Below, piece by piece: positions 14,453 through 21,168 of a DNA stretch of 26,138 nt; position 1 is the first letter of the stretch; each line of letters begins with the position of its first letter. A program made the position numbers and the translations under genes. The notes beneath the pieces are model-generated. The model did no database searches. It was not told where the DNA came from and worked only from the letters and a program-made list of their open reading frames with translations. The stretch covers positions 1 to 26,138 of the forward strand of contig JBGQAM010000017.1 of assembly GCA_041494275.1 (NCBI GenBank). Direction: 5' to 3'. The stretch comes from COMBO-56-21 sp041494275 (GTDB lineage Archaea > Thermoplasmatota > Thermoplasmata > UBA10834).

Positions 14453-14800
14453 CTACATCGACTCGAGGACTATGTCGCCATACGCCTGTATGAAGAAGTT
14501 TCTGGCTTCCTGGAGGCCTTGTCTGCCATCTGGGGTCAGCTTGTACATCTTCACATTGCCTTCCTTGTAGGATTCTACTAGCTTCTTCCTCTCAAGCTCC
14601 TTCAGGGTTGGGTAGATTGTCCCTGGATTTGGTCTATCCGCCTTCCTTTTAGCAATCTCTTTGGCTATCTCGAGACCGTACATCTTCTTCTTCGAGAGGA
14701 GATGAAGGATGAGGAAGCTCAGCATGCCTCTCATGTCGCAGCAGCCTGGAGCCCTGCAACATTCCACGACTATCTCAGGGTCTTTCGTCTTCGCTGGCAT
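14453..14800 (-). CDS. PadR-family transcriptional regulator with Cys-rich N-terminus
   Basis: The 115-residue winged-helix repressor shows the PadR core: MLSFLILHLLSKKKMYGLEI, then PNPGTIYPTLKELERKKLV (recognition helix) and the wing (KMYKLTPDGRQGL). The short C-terminal helix for dimerisation makes it a small PadR-s1 type. Unusually, the N-terminus carries ECCRAPGCCDMRG, four cysteines in CC-x4-CC spacing, well suited to binding As(III) or another soft metal. ATG at 14800 is chosen over a TTG one codon earlier. With TTAAGTAT about 27 bases upstream, the mRNA is probably leaderless. Two operator copies lie directly behind that box, so autorepression with release by arsenite is the simplest model. 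Confidence 0.88.
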   Translation of the reverse strand: MPAKTKDPEIVVECCRAPGCCDMRGMLSFLILHLLSKKKMYGLEIAKEIAKRKADRPNPGTIYPTLKELERKKLVESYKEGNVKMYKLTPDGRQGLQEARNFFIQAYGDIVLESM

Positions 14801-14823
14801 CAATTTGGGATATAGTTTCGCTG

Positions 14824-14831
14824 ATACTTAA
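14824..14831 (-). promoter_or_regulatory. TATA-like box of the padR-type gene
   Basis: TTAAGTAT on the minus strand is centred about 27 bases before ATG 14800, the spacing expected for a leaderless archaeal transcript. The first 16-bp operator begins three bases further upstream, where the B-recognition element would be. Confidence 0.4.
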
Positions 14832-14833
14832 TC

Positions 14834-14907
14834 TATTGTGTGTTCAATATTGTGTGTCCAATACATCTATATACTCTGTGAGCAATACCTCTATTGGACA
14901 TACAATA
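14834..14907. promoter_or_regulatory. Three-copy operator TATTG-N6-CAATA between padR and arsM
   Basis: Copies lie at 14834-14849, 14848-14863 (overlapping the first by 2 bp) and 14892-14907. Each has perfect TATTG/CAATA half-sites around six bases. Copies one and two differ at one position; copy three is the reverse complement of copy two with one mismatch. A lone CAATA half-site lies at 14883-14887. The element is dyad-symmetric, as expected for a dimeric PadR protein. Copies one and two back onto the leftward TATA-like box, and copy three covers the expected rightward transcription start. Confidence 0.75.
14868..14873 (+). promoter_or_regulatory. TATA box for the arsM transcript
   Basis: TATATA sits between operator copies two and three. 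A start about 25 bases downstream falls in copy three (14892-14907), and the transcript would include the 39-codon ORF and arsM. Confidence 0.5.
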
Positions 14908-14935
14908 GTGATGTCCGTAAGGAGAAGTGAAGAGA

Positions 14936-15055
14936 ATGACAGGACAATACGCAAGAGCACTGCAAACTCGGAACATTGGATCCTACTTGAAATACAGGTG
15001 CCCAAGAGGCAACTGCCTTCCGAAGGACATGTTCGAGAGCAAGAAGAAGTATTAG
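14936..15055 (+). CDS. Candidate 39-residue small protein ahead of arsM
   Basis: ATG 14936, preceded by AAGGAG (11-nt spacer), encodes a basic 39-residue peptide ending at TAG 15055, 30 bases before arsM. It has two cysteines in RCPRGNCLP (C-x4-C) and a charged tail (ESKKKY). It lies on the arsM transcript just after the operator. The same DNA is open in another frame from ATG 14911 (54 codons, to 15072) with no SD, so the choice is uncertain. A role as an arsenic-binding or leader peptide is speculation. Confidence 0.35.
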   Translation: MTGQYARALQTRNIGSYLKYRCPRGNCLPKDMFESKKKY

Positions 15056-15085
15056 AGGAACCAAAGCTCTGAGGAATGTGATACA

Positions 15086-15946
15086 ATGACGGAAAAGACA
15101 AAGCGGTCAGGAAAGGCGAAGCCCAACTCTACCGGGTCCAGACCGAGCGAGGAGGACGTTCGCAAGGCGGTCAGAGAGCGATATGGAGCGCTGGCACTTA
15201 CCCCATCATCTTGTTGCGGGTCAAATACGGATGCGAATTGTGGCTGTGCCGGAATCTACCCCAAGGCGGAGATCATATCGCTGCCCAGCGAGGCGGTGGC
15301 GGTCAGTGCTGGTTGCGGCAATCCTACCGCGATCGCGAACCTGAAACCGGGGATGATCGTAGTCGATCTCGGCAGCGGAGGCGGCATAGATTGTTTTCTT
15401 TCAGCGAAGAAGGTCGGCCCCAAGGGCAGAGTCTACGGGATCGACGCCACCCCCGAGATGATCCATCGCGCCAGAAGGACAGCGCGTGAGAACGGCTATG
15501 ACAACGTCGAGTTCAGGCTCGGCGAGATAGAGCACATGCCTCTGGACGACAGTGTTGCTGACGTCGTAATCAGCAATTGCGTGATCAACCTCTCCCCTGA
15601 CAAGGAACAGGTTTTCAAAGAAGCCTTCAGGGTGCTGAGGCCCGGCGGAAAGTTGGCTGTATCCGACATAGTCCTGCTCAAAGACCTCCCGGTGGACGTG
15701 GCCAAGGACTTGCGTGCTTGGTCCGAGTGCGTCTCAGGCGCAATATCGGAAGAGGAGTACATCGGCGCCATGAGGAAAGCGGGCTTTGGCGACATCAAGG
15801 TAGAAGAGCGGGCGATCTACACTCATGAGCAGCTTTCGGATTACATCAAGGACACGGATGCGAGTCAGCTCTCGAAGGTCGCTGGCGTGGACCTCTCCGA
15901 TCTCGTTGCCAGCTACAAGATCAGTGCGAAGAAGCTAAAGAAGTAA
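15086..15946 (+). CDS. arsM: Arsenite S-adenosylmethionine methyltransferase
   Basis: The 286-residue product is a class I SAM-dependent methyltransferase: motif I VVDLGSGGGIDCFLSA (92-107) and the acidic SAM residue in VYGIDATPEM. ArsM hallmarks are the N-terminal cysteines in SSCCGSN (43-44) and NCGCAG (52, 54), GCGNPTA, ISNCVINLSPDK (Cys165) and WSECVSGAISEEEY (Cys215). The last two correspond to the conserved As(III)-coordinating pair. The enzyme methylates trivalent arsenic to mono- and further methylated forms in the cytoplasm. ATG 15086 has GAGG 11 nt upstream. It is divergent from the PadR/PDO-like pair across the three-copy operator, which implies arsenic-responsive control. Confidence 0.93.
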   Translation: MTEKTKRSGKAKPNSTGSRPSEEDVRKAVRERYGALALTPSSCCGSNTDANCGCAGIYPKAEIISLPSEAVAVSAGCGNPTAIANLKPGMIVVDLGSGGGIDCFLSAKKVGPKGRVYGIDATPEMIHRARRTARENGYDNVEFRLGEIEHMPLDDSVADVVISNCVINLSPDKEQVFKEAFRVLRPGGKLAVSDIVLLKDLPVDVAKDLRAWSECVSGAISEEEYIGAMRKAGFGDIKVEERAIYTHEQLSDYIKDTDASQLSKVAGVDLSDLVASYKISAKKLKK

Positions 15947-15982
15947 CGCCGAGGCAGAGAGCGACGGGGCCCGTGACCGCAT

Positions 15983-15995
15983 GATTGCGGCAATC
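15983..15995 (+). terminator. Short inverted repeat after arsM
   Basis: GATTGC-G-GCAATC is a 13-bp exact dyad 37 bases past the arsM stop, flanked by an alternative CCGC/GCGG stem (15977-15990). There is no T-tract. It could be a weak 3' structure or a binding site. Confidence 0.2.
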
Positions 15996-16018
15996 GGGGT
16001 GCGCGTCCTGTTGAAAGC

Positions 16019-16053
16019 TTATATAGTGTCGCGGAGATAGTTGCCCCCGCGAC
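16019..16053 (+). promoter_or_regulatory. TATA box and hairpin upstream of the 933-residue surface protein gene
   Basis: TTATATA at 16019-16025 is a strong TATA candidate. It is followed at once by GTCGCGG (16028-16034) and CCGCGAC (16047-16053), a perfect 7-bp inverted repeat with a 12-nt loop straddling the expected start site. The leader to ATG 16155 would be about 105 nt. Confidence 0.4.
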
Positions 16054-16154
16054 GACTGCCAGTTAATCCTAGGTGATGAAGGAAGCACGTGCTTTCTCCC
16101 CAAATCGCGAGCGGTCTTCCGGGCGGATCTATACGGTGAAGAGGGACTGATGAA

Positions 16155-18956
16155 ATGAAATACACGACATGGTTCGCGGTTCCTCTTTCGATCCTTTTGG
16201 CTGCCATGTTCGTCGTTCCCATGATCAGCATCCGAGAGGTCAACCATGCAGGCGCCTCTGATTCTGGAATAGACTATTGGGGTCTGTCTGAGACTTTCTC
16301 GAATGTGACGACTGGTACACACGCCCCTTCAACATTCAACGACATCACACTTGTACAGCAGACAAGCACCGACTCCGTGGTGCTGGACGGATGGCTATGG
16401 GAGATGACCAAAGCCAGCATGGTGGGCACGGTCGCGTGGTTCTCGCCATCGGGTCCTTCGACGCGCACGAATGACTGGAACATCTCAGCGGAGATAACGA
16501 GGCCCAAGGAAGATAGCTCATACTCCTCGCTGAACATCTCGACCGCCGCGGGCAACCAGTCTCTGATAGTCTACCTCACCAACGAGAGCGGGCTCGTCCT
16601 AGCGGGGCTGAATCTCACGACGGGATCTAGCTTCGGGGAGTCAATCAAGATCTATGACGCCTCCAGCCTCGCATGGACTCTAGTGGCTGACGACATCTAC
16701 CCATCATATCCGCACGACTACGAGACCTACGGCCTTGTGCCCGATCACTACACCGTATCCTTTTCGCACTTGTCCTCTACATCCGAAGTTCAGTTAGTGG
16801 TGCGCAATTCGGCAATTGGCATCGTGTTCGTGGGAAATCTCTCCATTCCAACTCTCGAAGGAGTGGACAATCCCCAGCTGAGATTCGACATAGACAACGA
16901 TGTAGGGAAAGTCAGTATCTATGATGTCGCTGGAGGCTGGATAATTGACAATCTCATGTTCAGATCGGCACTGTCTAGATATCCGACCGTCGAGCCCGTC
17001 TACGAGTGCGTGGCAAGGCAAGACCCGCTCTGGCTGGAGATCAGGGACATCGGCGGGAGCCCGATCACGGATGCAGATGTCACGATAAATGGTACACACG
17101 CGGCCTACGATGCGGGCACCGGCAGATACATGGCACAACTGGATCGCGCCGTCGATTGGGACGTCCCGATTCAATACTCGATTGTCGCGGACGGTGTACT
17201 GTTCAATGACACGTTGAAGGTGTCGACAACCCCGAACCCAGTAAACGGGGTCAGCATTTCTCGATGGTGGAACGGTTGGGACTGGACCACTGTTCTGGGG
17301 AGGGACGATTCGTCCACGCCGATCTCTGCCCCGCAAATCTACTCCGCCTTCTACCACCCAAAGACGTCGTACATCAACAGTGTTTTCGGAGGCAACTCCA
17401 CGGACGTCCTTCCGACTCAGTCCGAGATTGCGATTCACTTCCCGCACGACTACCAGCTGTGGGGTCAGAAGTTCTGGATCGAGTCAGTCGTCAGTGCCGA
17501 GACTGGCCATTCGACTTTCGAGAACGCCTATTGGTTCGCCAGCAAGTGGGACGATCCAAGATACGTTGGCAAGGGAGATTCTTACATCTCCATCGCGAAC
17601 CCTGGCAACTCCGGCTCCTGGGAGCAGATGTTTGCAGAATACGCCAGGGGTACGAGAGTGATGGGAATAGATTCGCAGTACTACATCGCAGGCAACAGCT
17701 CGCTCATCGGCAGCTATTGGATGTATGGGTCTGGTGCGCCGACGATACCGGATTGGGCGTCTTGGCAGCCCAATTCCCGGATGGATTTGATGGACATGGA
17801 CAGGGCGCTGGGCGTCGACGTCGTAGATCCTCATGCATGGGACAAGGCAGTCTTGGCCGCTGAGAGCGGGGGAGTGCTTCGCATCTACGACCACAACAAT
17901 GTCGCGGACCCCGCGTTCTTGCGATGGATATGCAACAACAAGACGAACCTGTCCTACGAGAACTGGAAGGCGACGGACGGCGAGGTCGCGAGCTACATCT
18001 ACGGGAGCAGAAGCACGGAGGTCCTCTACAACTCGAGCTCTGTCTACAACAACTGGGTATTCGATGTGTCAAGGCGGTCCCCATATGCGGCGGGCTACTG
18101 GAACGTTCCAGTCACGGTCGCCATCGACATCAGAGACAAGAACGTCAGCGATGTCGAGATTGTATCAGGCACATGGGACCTCAAGGCGAGCGACGGATCC
18201 CTCAGAGACCTGGAGGGCAACCGCACAATGGATGTAGGGTTCGACATCCGAGGAAACACTCTGTATGTGTCATACTTCTGGAACGAATCGTCGAGCTTGA
18301 GGGTGAGCGTGAGTTCGCTCGCCAATCCTCGACCGATAAGTCTGCCCGAGACGAGCGCCCTAGCCTGGGACAACTACTCGTGCACGGTCCTGTCAACCGC
18401 GCCAGACAACGGGACCACCACCTGGACGCTGGTGGATGCTCCACCTTGGCTTTCAATCGATGCATACACCGACACGACCTGTGTGCTCGCGGGGCTCCCG
18501 AAGGCAAAAGGGGTCTACGAGATCAGTCTGATGATATCGGACCTCAACTCTACGGAGTACCTCAACTGGTCGATAACGGTCGTCCGGCTGAAGTTCGTCG
18601 ACGGACATGTCCGAGACTCTGGTGCCAATCCTCTGCCGAATGTTACAGTCATGGTCACGTTCAGATCCGGACAGGACATCCGATCGATCAAATACGCGGA
18701 CACCGACGCATCCGGCTACTACTCGGCCGCGGTCCTTGAGAGCGATTGGAGCCCCGGCGACAAAATCGAAGTGTCCTCGTTCTATGACAACGAGACCGCA
18801 CTTAATTCCACGACTGCTGGTGACTATCCATATCAGGAAGTCGATCTCATGTTCGCGGCGGAGGTACCCGAGTTCGGAACCTTCTTCGGGGCCGTCGGCG
18901 TGGTCGCATATCTCGCGCTTATGGCCTGCTTCTTCATCAGGCGCAGACGGACCTAG
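16155..18956 (+). CDS. Large surface protein with VPEFG-CTERM sorting signal; possible deacetylase-like core
   Basis: The 933-residue exported protein has a signal peptide (about 1-35), a lectin-like beta-rich N-terminal region (about 40-265), an Ig-like segment (about 275-360) and a central alpha/beta region (about 360-620). The centre includes GRDDSS, IHFPHDYQ, SVVSAETGH and RIYDHNN, loosely like a polysaccharide deacetylase/glycosidase fold. A cadherin-like Ig domain (about 730-815) and a transthyretin-like domain (about 816-895) follow, homologous to the genes at 2044 and 2701. The C-terminus is VPEFG (904-908), a TM helix and RRRR, i.e. a sorting signal for the archaeosortase. Many N-x-S/T sequons occur. 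ATG 16155 follows GAGGG by 9 nt. Activity on surface glycans is only inferred, and I could not assign catalytic residues. Confidence 0.82.
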   Translation: MKYTTWFAVPLSILLAAMFVVPMISIREVNHAGASDSGIDYWGLSETFSNVTTGTHAPSTFNDITLVQQTSTDSVVLDGWLWEMTKASMVGTVAWFSPSGPSTRTNDWNISAEITRPKEDSSYSSLNISTAAGNQSLIVYLTNESGLVLAGLNLTTGSSFGESIKIYDASSLAWTLVADDIYPSYPHDYETYGLVPDHYTVSFSHLSSTSEVQLVVRNSAIGIVFVGNLSIPTLEGVDNPQLRFDIDNDVGKVSIYDVAGGWIIDNLMFRSALSRYPTVEPVYECVARQDPLWLEIRDIGGSPITDADVTINGTHAAYDAGTGRYMAQLDRAVDWDVPIQYSIVADGVLFNDTLKVSTTPNPVNGVSISRWWNGWDWTTVLGRDDSSTPISAPQIYSAFYHPKTSYINSVFGGNSTDVLPTQSEIAIHFPHDYQLWGQKFWIESVVSAETGHSTFENAYWFASKWDDPRYVGKGDSYISIANPGNSGSWEQMFAEYARGTRVMGIDSQYYIAGNSSLIGSYWMYGSGAPTIPDWASWQPNSRMDLMDMDRALGVDVVDPHAWDKAVLAAESGGVLRIYDHNNVADPAFLRWICNNKTNLSYENWKATDGEVASYIYGSRSTEVLYNSSSVYNNWVFDVSRRSPYAAGYWNVPVTVAIDIRDKNVSDVEIVSGTWDLKASDGSLRDLEGNRTMDVGFDIRGNTLYVSYFWNESSSLRVSVSSLANPRPISLPETSALAWDNYSCTVLSTAPDNGTTTWTLVDAPPWLSIDAYTDTTCVLAGLPKAKGVYEISLMISDLNSTEYLNWSITVVRLKFVDGHVRDSGANPLPNVTVMVTFRSGQDIRSIKYADTDASGYYSAAVLESDWSPGDKIEVSSFYDNETALNSTTAGDYPYQEVDLMFAAEVPEFGTFFGAVGVVAYLALMACFFIRRRRT

Positions 18957-18957
18957 T

Positions 18958-18970
18958 GGGCTTTCAGCCC
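18958..18970. terminator. Small hairpin between convergent genes
   Basis: GGGCT-TTC-AGCCC overlaps the stop of the MttB-like gene, two bases past the TAG of the surface protein gene. It has a 5-bp GC-rich stem and could end transcripts from either side. Confidence 0.25.
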
Positions 18971-20421
18971 TTCCTCATCAGGGTCTTCTCCGCGTCCTTC
19001 ACGACCTTCGAAAGCTCCTTCTCAACGTCTCTGTCGAGCCGCATAGGCTGGTGCTCCTTCAAAATCTTCCTGACCACGTCTCTCGCAGCATCCTGGAGCG
19101 GCCTCACGCCTTCCTTCTTCGCCTTCTCGCTGGAGCGCTTGTCGTAGAGAGTCGAGATCCTGATCTCCCCCTTTCTGAGGTACTTCATCGTGTGTGGTTG
19201 GGCCAGGAAATTGCCCATGTGGCCCACCTTGTCGACGAGGTCCACGGCAAGCGTGTCGGCATCGACATCAAAGCCCCTGACCGCCCTGAACACGTCGGCG
19301 TAGACCTCATTGTCGACCACCAGCATCTCGTAGCTGGCGGCGTTCTCCCATGCCCCGCCGATGCCCGAGAGGTTGTCAGCACCTGCGAGGGCAGGGATCA
19401 TGGCCGTCTGCATCCGCTCGATGCCGCTCTGCATGTCGAACATGTTGCCGTCCATGGTGACGCCGTAGACATCTGCGATCATCTTGTACTTGTGAGCGAT
19501 CTGAACGGTTGCAGCTGATGCGAGCCCCATCTCGGGCAGACCCCAGACGTTCTTGCCCGTTCGCAGGTCCATCATGCTCAGTCTCCCCGAGTACTGGATC
19601 GGGACCTTGTCCGTTACCGTCTGCACGAGGGCAACTCCCGCAAGCAGCTCTGCGTTCTGCTGGGCGAGTCCTCCCGCCAAAGTGATCGGGGCGGTCCCTC
19701 CGGATATGGGGCACGGGACGAGGTCCACCGGGGCTCCGTACTCGGCACCTCTGATTATCACATCTGCTGCGTGAGCGTCGTAAGTGAGCGGGCTGCTGGG
19801 CGAACCGTATACGTCGAGGAGCGGTCTCTTCCTCAGCTCCTCCAAACCGCCGGTGACGCATGCCCACATCTTCGCTAGTATGTCGACCGAAGCGACGTTG
19901 AGCGCGTAGCCAGAGATGCTTTTGCTCGAGTTCTTCATCATCGCTTCCTGGGTCTTGATCACGAGTAATTCGGGAGGGACGTCGGTCGCGACCACAAGGT
20001 TCGACACCGAGTGGCAGTATTCGAGGGCGTCCATGACCCTGGTCGCCCTCTCAACGTCCTCGAGCGTGGCCGGCCTATGCTCCCCTGTCTCGAGGTCCAT
20101 CATCATCGGATTGCCGCCAAGCGCATGAGCGTACATGGTCTCCCCGTCGAACTTCATGTTGTTCTTCGGGTCTCGAGCGTAGTACATCCCGTAGGGCATA
20201 ATGTGCTTGATAGTCTCCTTCATTAGGCTCCTCGGAAATGTGATAACATCTTTCCTCGTCGGGTGCGCGACCGCGCCTGCCTTGATGAGTCTTCTCCGGG
20301 CGTCTGCGCTGTCGAATCTGACGCCGGTCTTCTCGAGCATTTTGAAGGACGCTTCCTCGATCGCGTTGACCTGGTCGTCCGTGAGCACTTTCAGTCTGAA
20401 CCTTATCTTCTGGCCTTGCAT
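18964..20421 (-). CDS. MttB-family (trimethylamine methyltransferase-like) protein, non-pyrrolysine type
   Basis: The 485-residue product matches the MttB/MtgB superfamily along its length: TDDQVNAIEEASFKMLEKTG at the N-terminus, GGNPMMMDLETGEHRPAT, SGGTAPITLAGGLAQQNAEL and GAWENAASYEMLVVDNEVYAD. Family members transfer a methyl group from a quaternary or tertiary amine (e.g. glycine betaine) to a corrinoid protein. The frame has no internal TAG and stops at TGA, so unlike methanogen MttB it needs no pyrrolysine. The substrate is therefore unknown and is probably not trimethylamine. No corrinoid protein gene is in the window. ATG 20421 has GAGGCGA about 7 nt upstream. A flavodoxin gene lies 119 bases upstream on the same strand. 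Confidence 0.88.
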   Translation of the reverse strand: MQGQKIRFRLKVLTDDQVNAIEEASFKMLEKTGVRFDSADARRRLIKAGAVAHPTRKDVITFPRSLMKETIKHIMPYGMYYARDPKNNMKFDGETMYAHALGGNPMMMDLETGEHRPATLEDVERATRVMDALEYCHSVSNLVVATDVPPELLVIKTQEAMMKNSSKSISGYALNVASVDILAKMWACVTGGLEELRKRPLLDVYGSPSSPLTYDAHAADVIIRGAEYGAPVDLVPCPISGGTAPITLAGGLAQQNAELLAGVALVQTVTDKVPIQYSGRLSMMDLRTGKNVWGLPEMGLASAATVQIAHKYKMIADVYGVTMDGNMFDMQSGIERMQTAMIPALAGADNLSGIGGAWENAASYEMLVVDNEVYADVFRAVRGFDVDADTLAVDLVDKVGHMGNFLAQPHTMKYLRKGEIRISTLYDKRSSEKAKKEGVRPLQDAARDVVRKILKEHQPMRLDRDVEKELSKVVKDAEKTLMRKG

Positions 20422-20540
20422 CTTATTCGCCTCTGTGGTCTCCGCAACAATGGCCTCGAGACCTTTGATTGGATGGCATTATGGCAAGCACTTACAAATA
20501 CGTGTTGATGGCTCGCTTCGCATGTCTGATCACGAACTTG

Positions 20541-21020
20541 TCAACTCTTGATTTTCGTCGCGAGGTTCGCAATCCTTTTTCCGAGCTCCTTGCATGATTC
20601 GATCTCCTTCTCGTTGGGAGCCTCGACCGCCGTGGCGCCGAAGTGCTTGTTGTCGAATCTGCCCTGGACTATCATCCCGTGAATCAGCATGGAATGGAGT
20701 ATCGAAAGCAATGCTGTCTCCGCGCCGCAGGCGGTGTCCCCCGAGCTAGTGAAAGCACCGCCAGCCTTGCCTTTCAGCTTTCCGTGGATCTTGGTCGACT
20801 TGTCGATGAAATCCTTCAATTTGCCTGACATATCACCGTAGTATGTGGGAGTGCCAATGATGATTCCGTCTGCGCTCAGCAGATCTTCCAAGGACGCCTT
20901 GTCAACATTCTTGAGAACGACCTTGACACTGGGGACTTGTTTTACCCCTTCTGCAACTGCCGTTGCCATTTTCTCGGTGTTACCGGTTCTAGAATCGTAG
21001 ACCACGAGTACCTGTGTCAT
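20541..21020 (-). CDS. Flavodoxin / NAD(P)H:quinone oxidoreductase-like protein
   Basis: The 159-residue FMN-binding flavodoxin fold has VLVVYDSRTGNTEKMA (4-19; phosphate loop SRTGNT), GIIIGTPTYYGDMSGKLKDF and GGAFTSSGDTACGAET. These patterns are close to WrbA/FldA-like proteins, which carry electrons or reduce quinones by two electrons in the cytosol. The frame extends 60 codons further upstream, but ATG 21020 gives the family's N-terminus exactly and has AGGCGGT upstream, so it is chosen. It is divergent from the MFS gene (148-base gap) and upstream of the MttB-like gene. Confidence 0.87.
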   Translation of the reverse strand: MTQVLVVYDSRTGNTEKMATAVAEGVKQVPSVKVVLKNVDKASLEDLLSADGIIIGTPTYYGDMSGKLKDFIDKSTKIHGKLKGKAGGAFTSSGDTACGAETALLSILHSMLIHGMIVQGRFDNKHFGATAVEAPNEKEIESCKELGKRIANLATKIKS

Positions 21021-21168
21021 CTGTACCGCCTGTTCCAACCGATTCTTGGATGCACCTGCCTGTATTTGGGCTTTGTATACCTGACGGTCCACATCGCCGC
21101 AAATAACATATCCCTCCTTGGTGTAACCCGGGCCAGAAACGCACTGTTTTGGCCTGTCTGGTGATATC

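Noticed and set aside
14911..15072. Alternative 54-codon frame ahead of arsM starting at ATG 14911
   Set aside because: It has no SD in front and a composition without recognisable features; the 39-codon frame with AAGGAG is preferred, although neither is proven.
18954..18956. Possible amber readthrough at the TAG of the VPEFG surface protein
   Set aside because: The protein already ends in a complete sorting signal with RRRR at the stop, and TAG is a routine stop in this window.
18607..19518. Long plus-strand open frame (about 300 codons) across the end of the VPEFG protein gene and the start of the convergent MttB-like gene
   Set aside because: It overlaps two well-supported genes in other frames, is rich in Arg/Pro/His as expected of a GC-driven shadow frame, and has no SD or recognisable domain.
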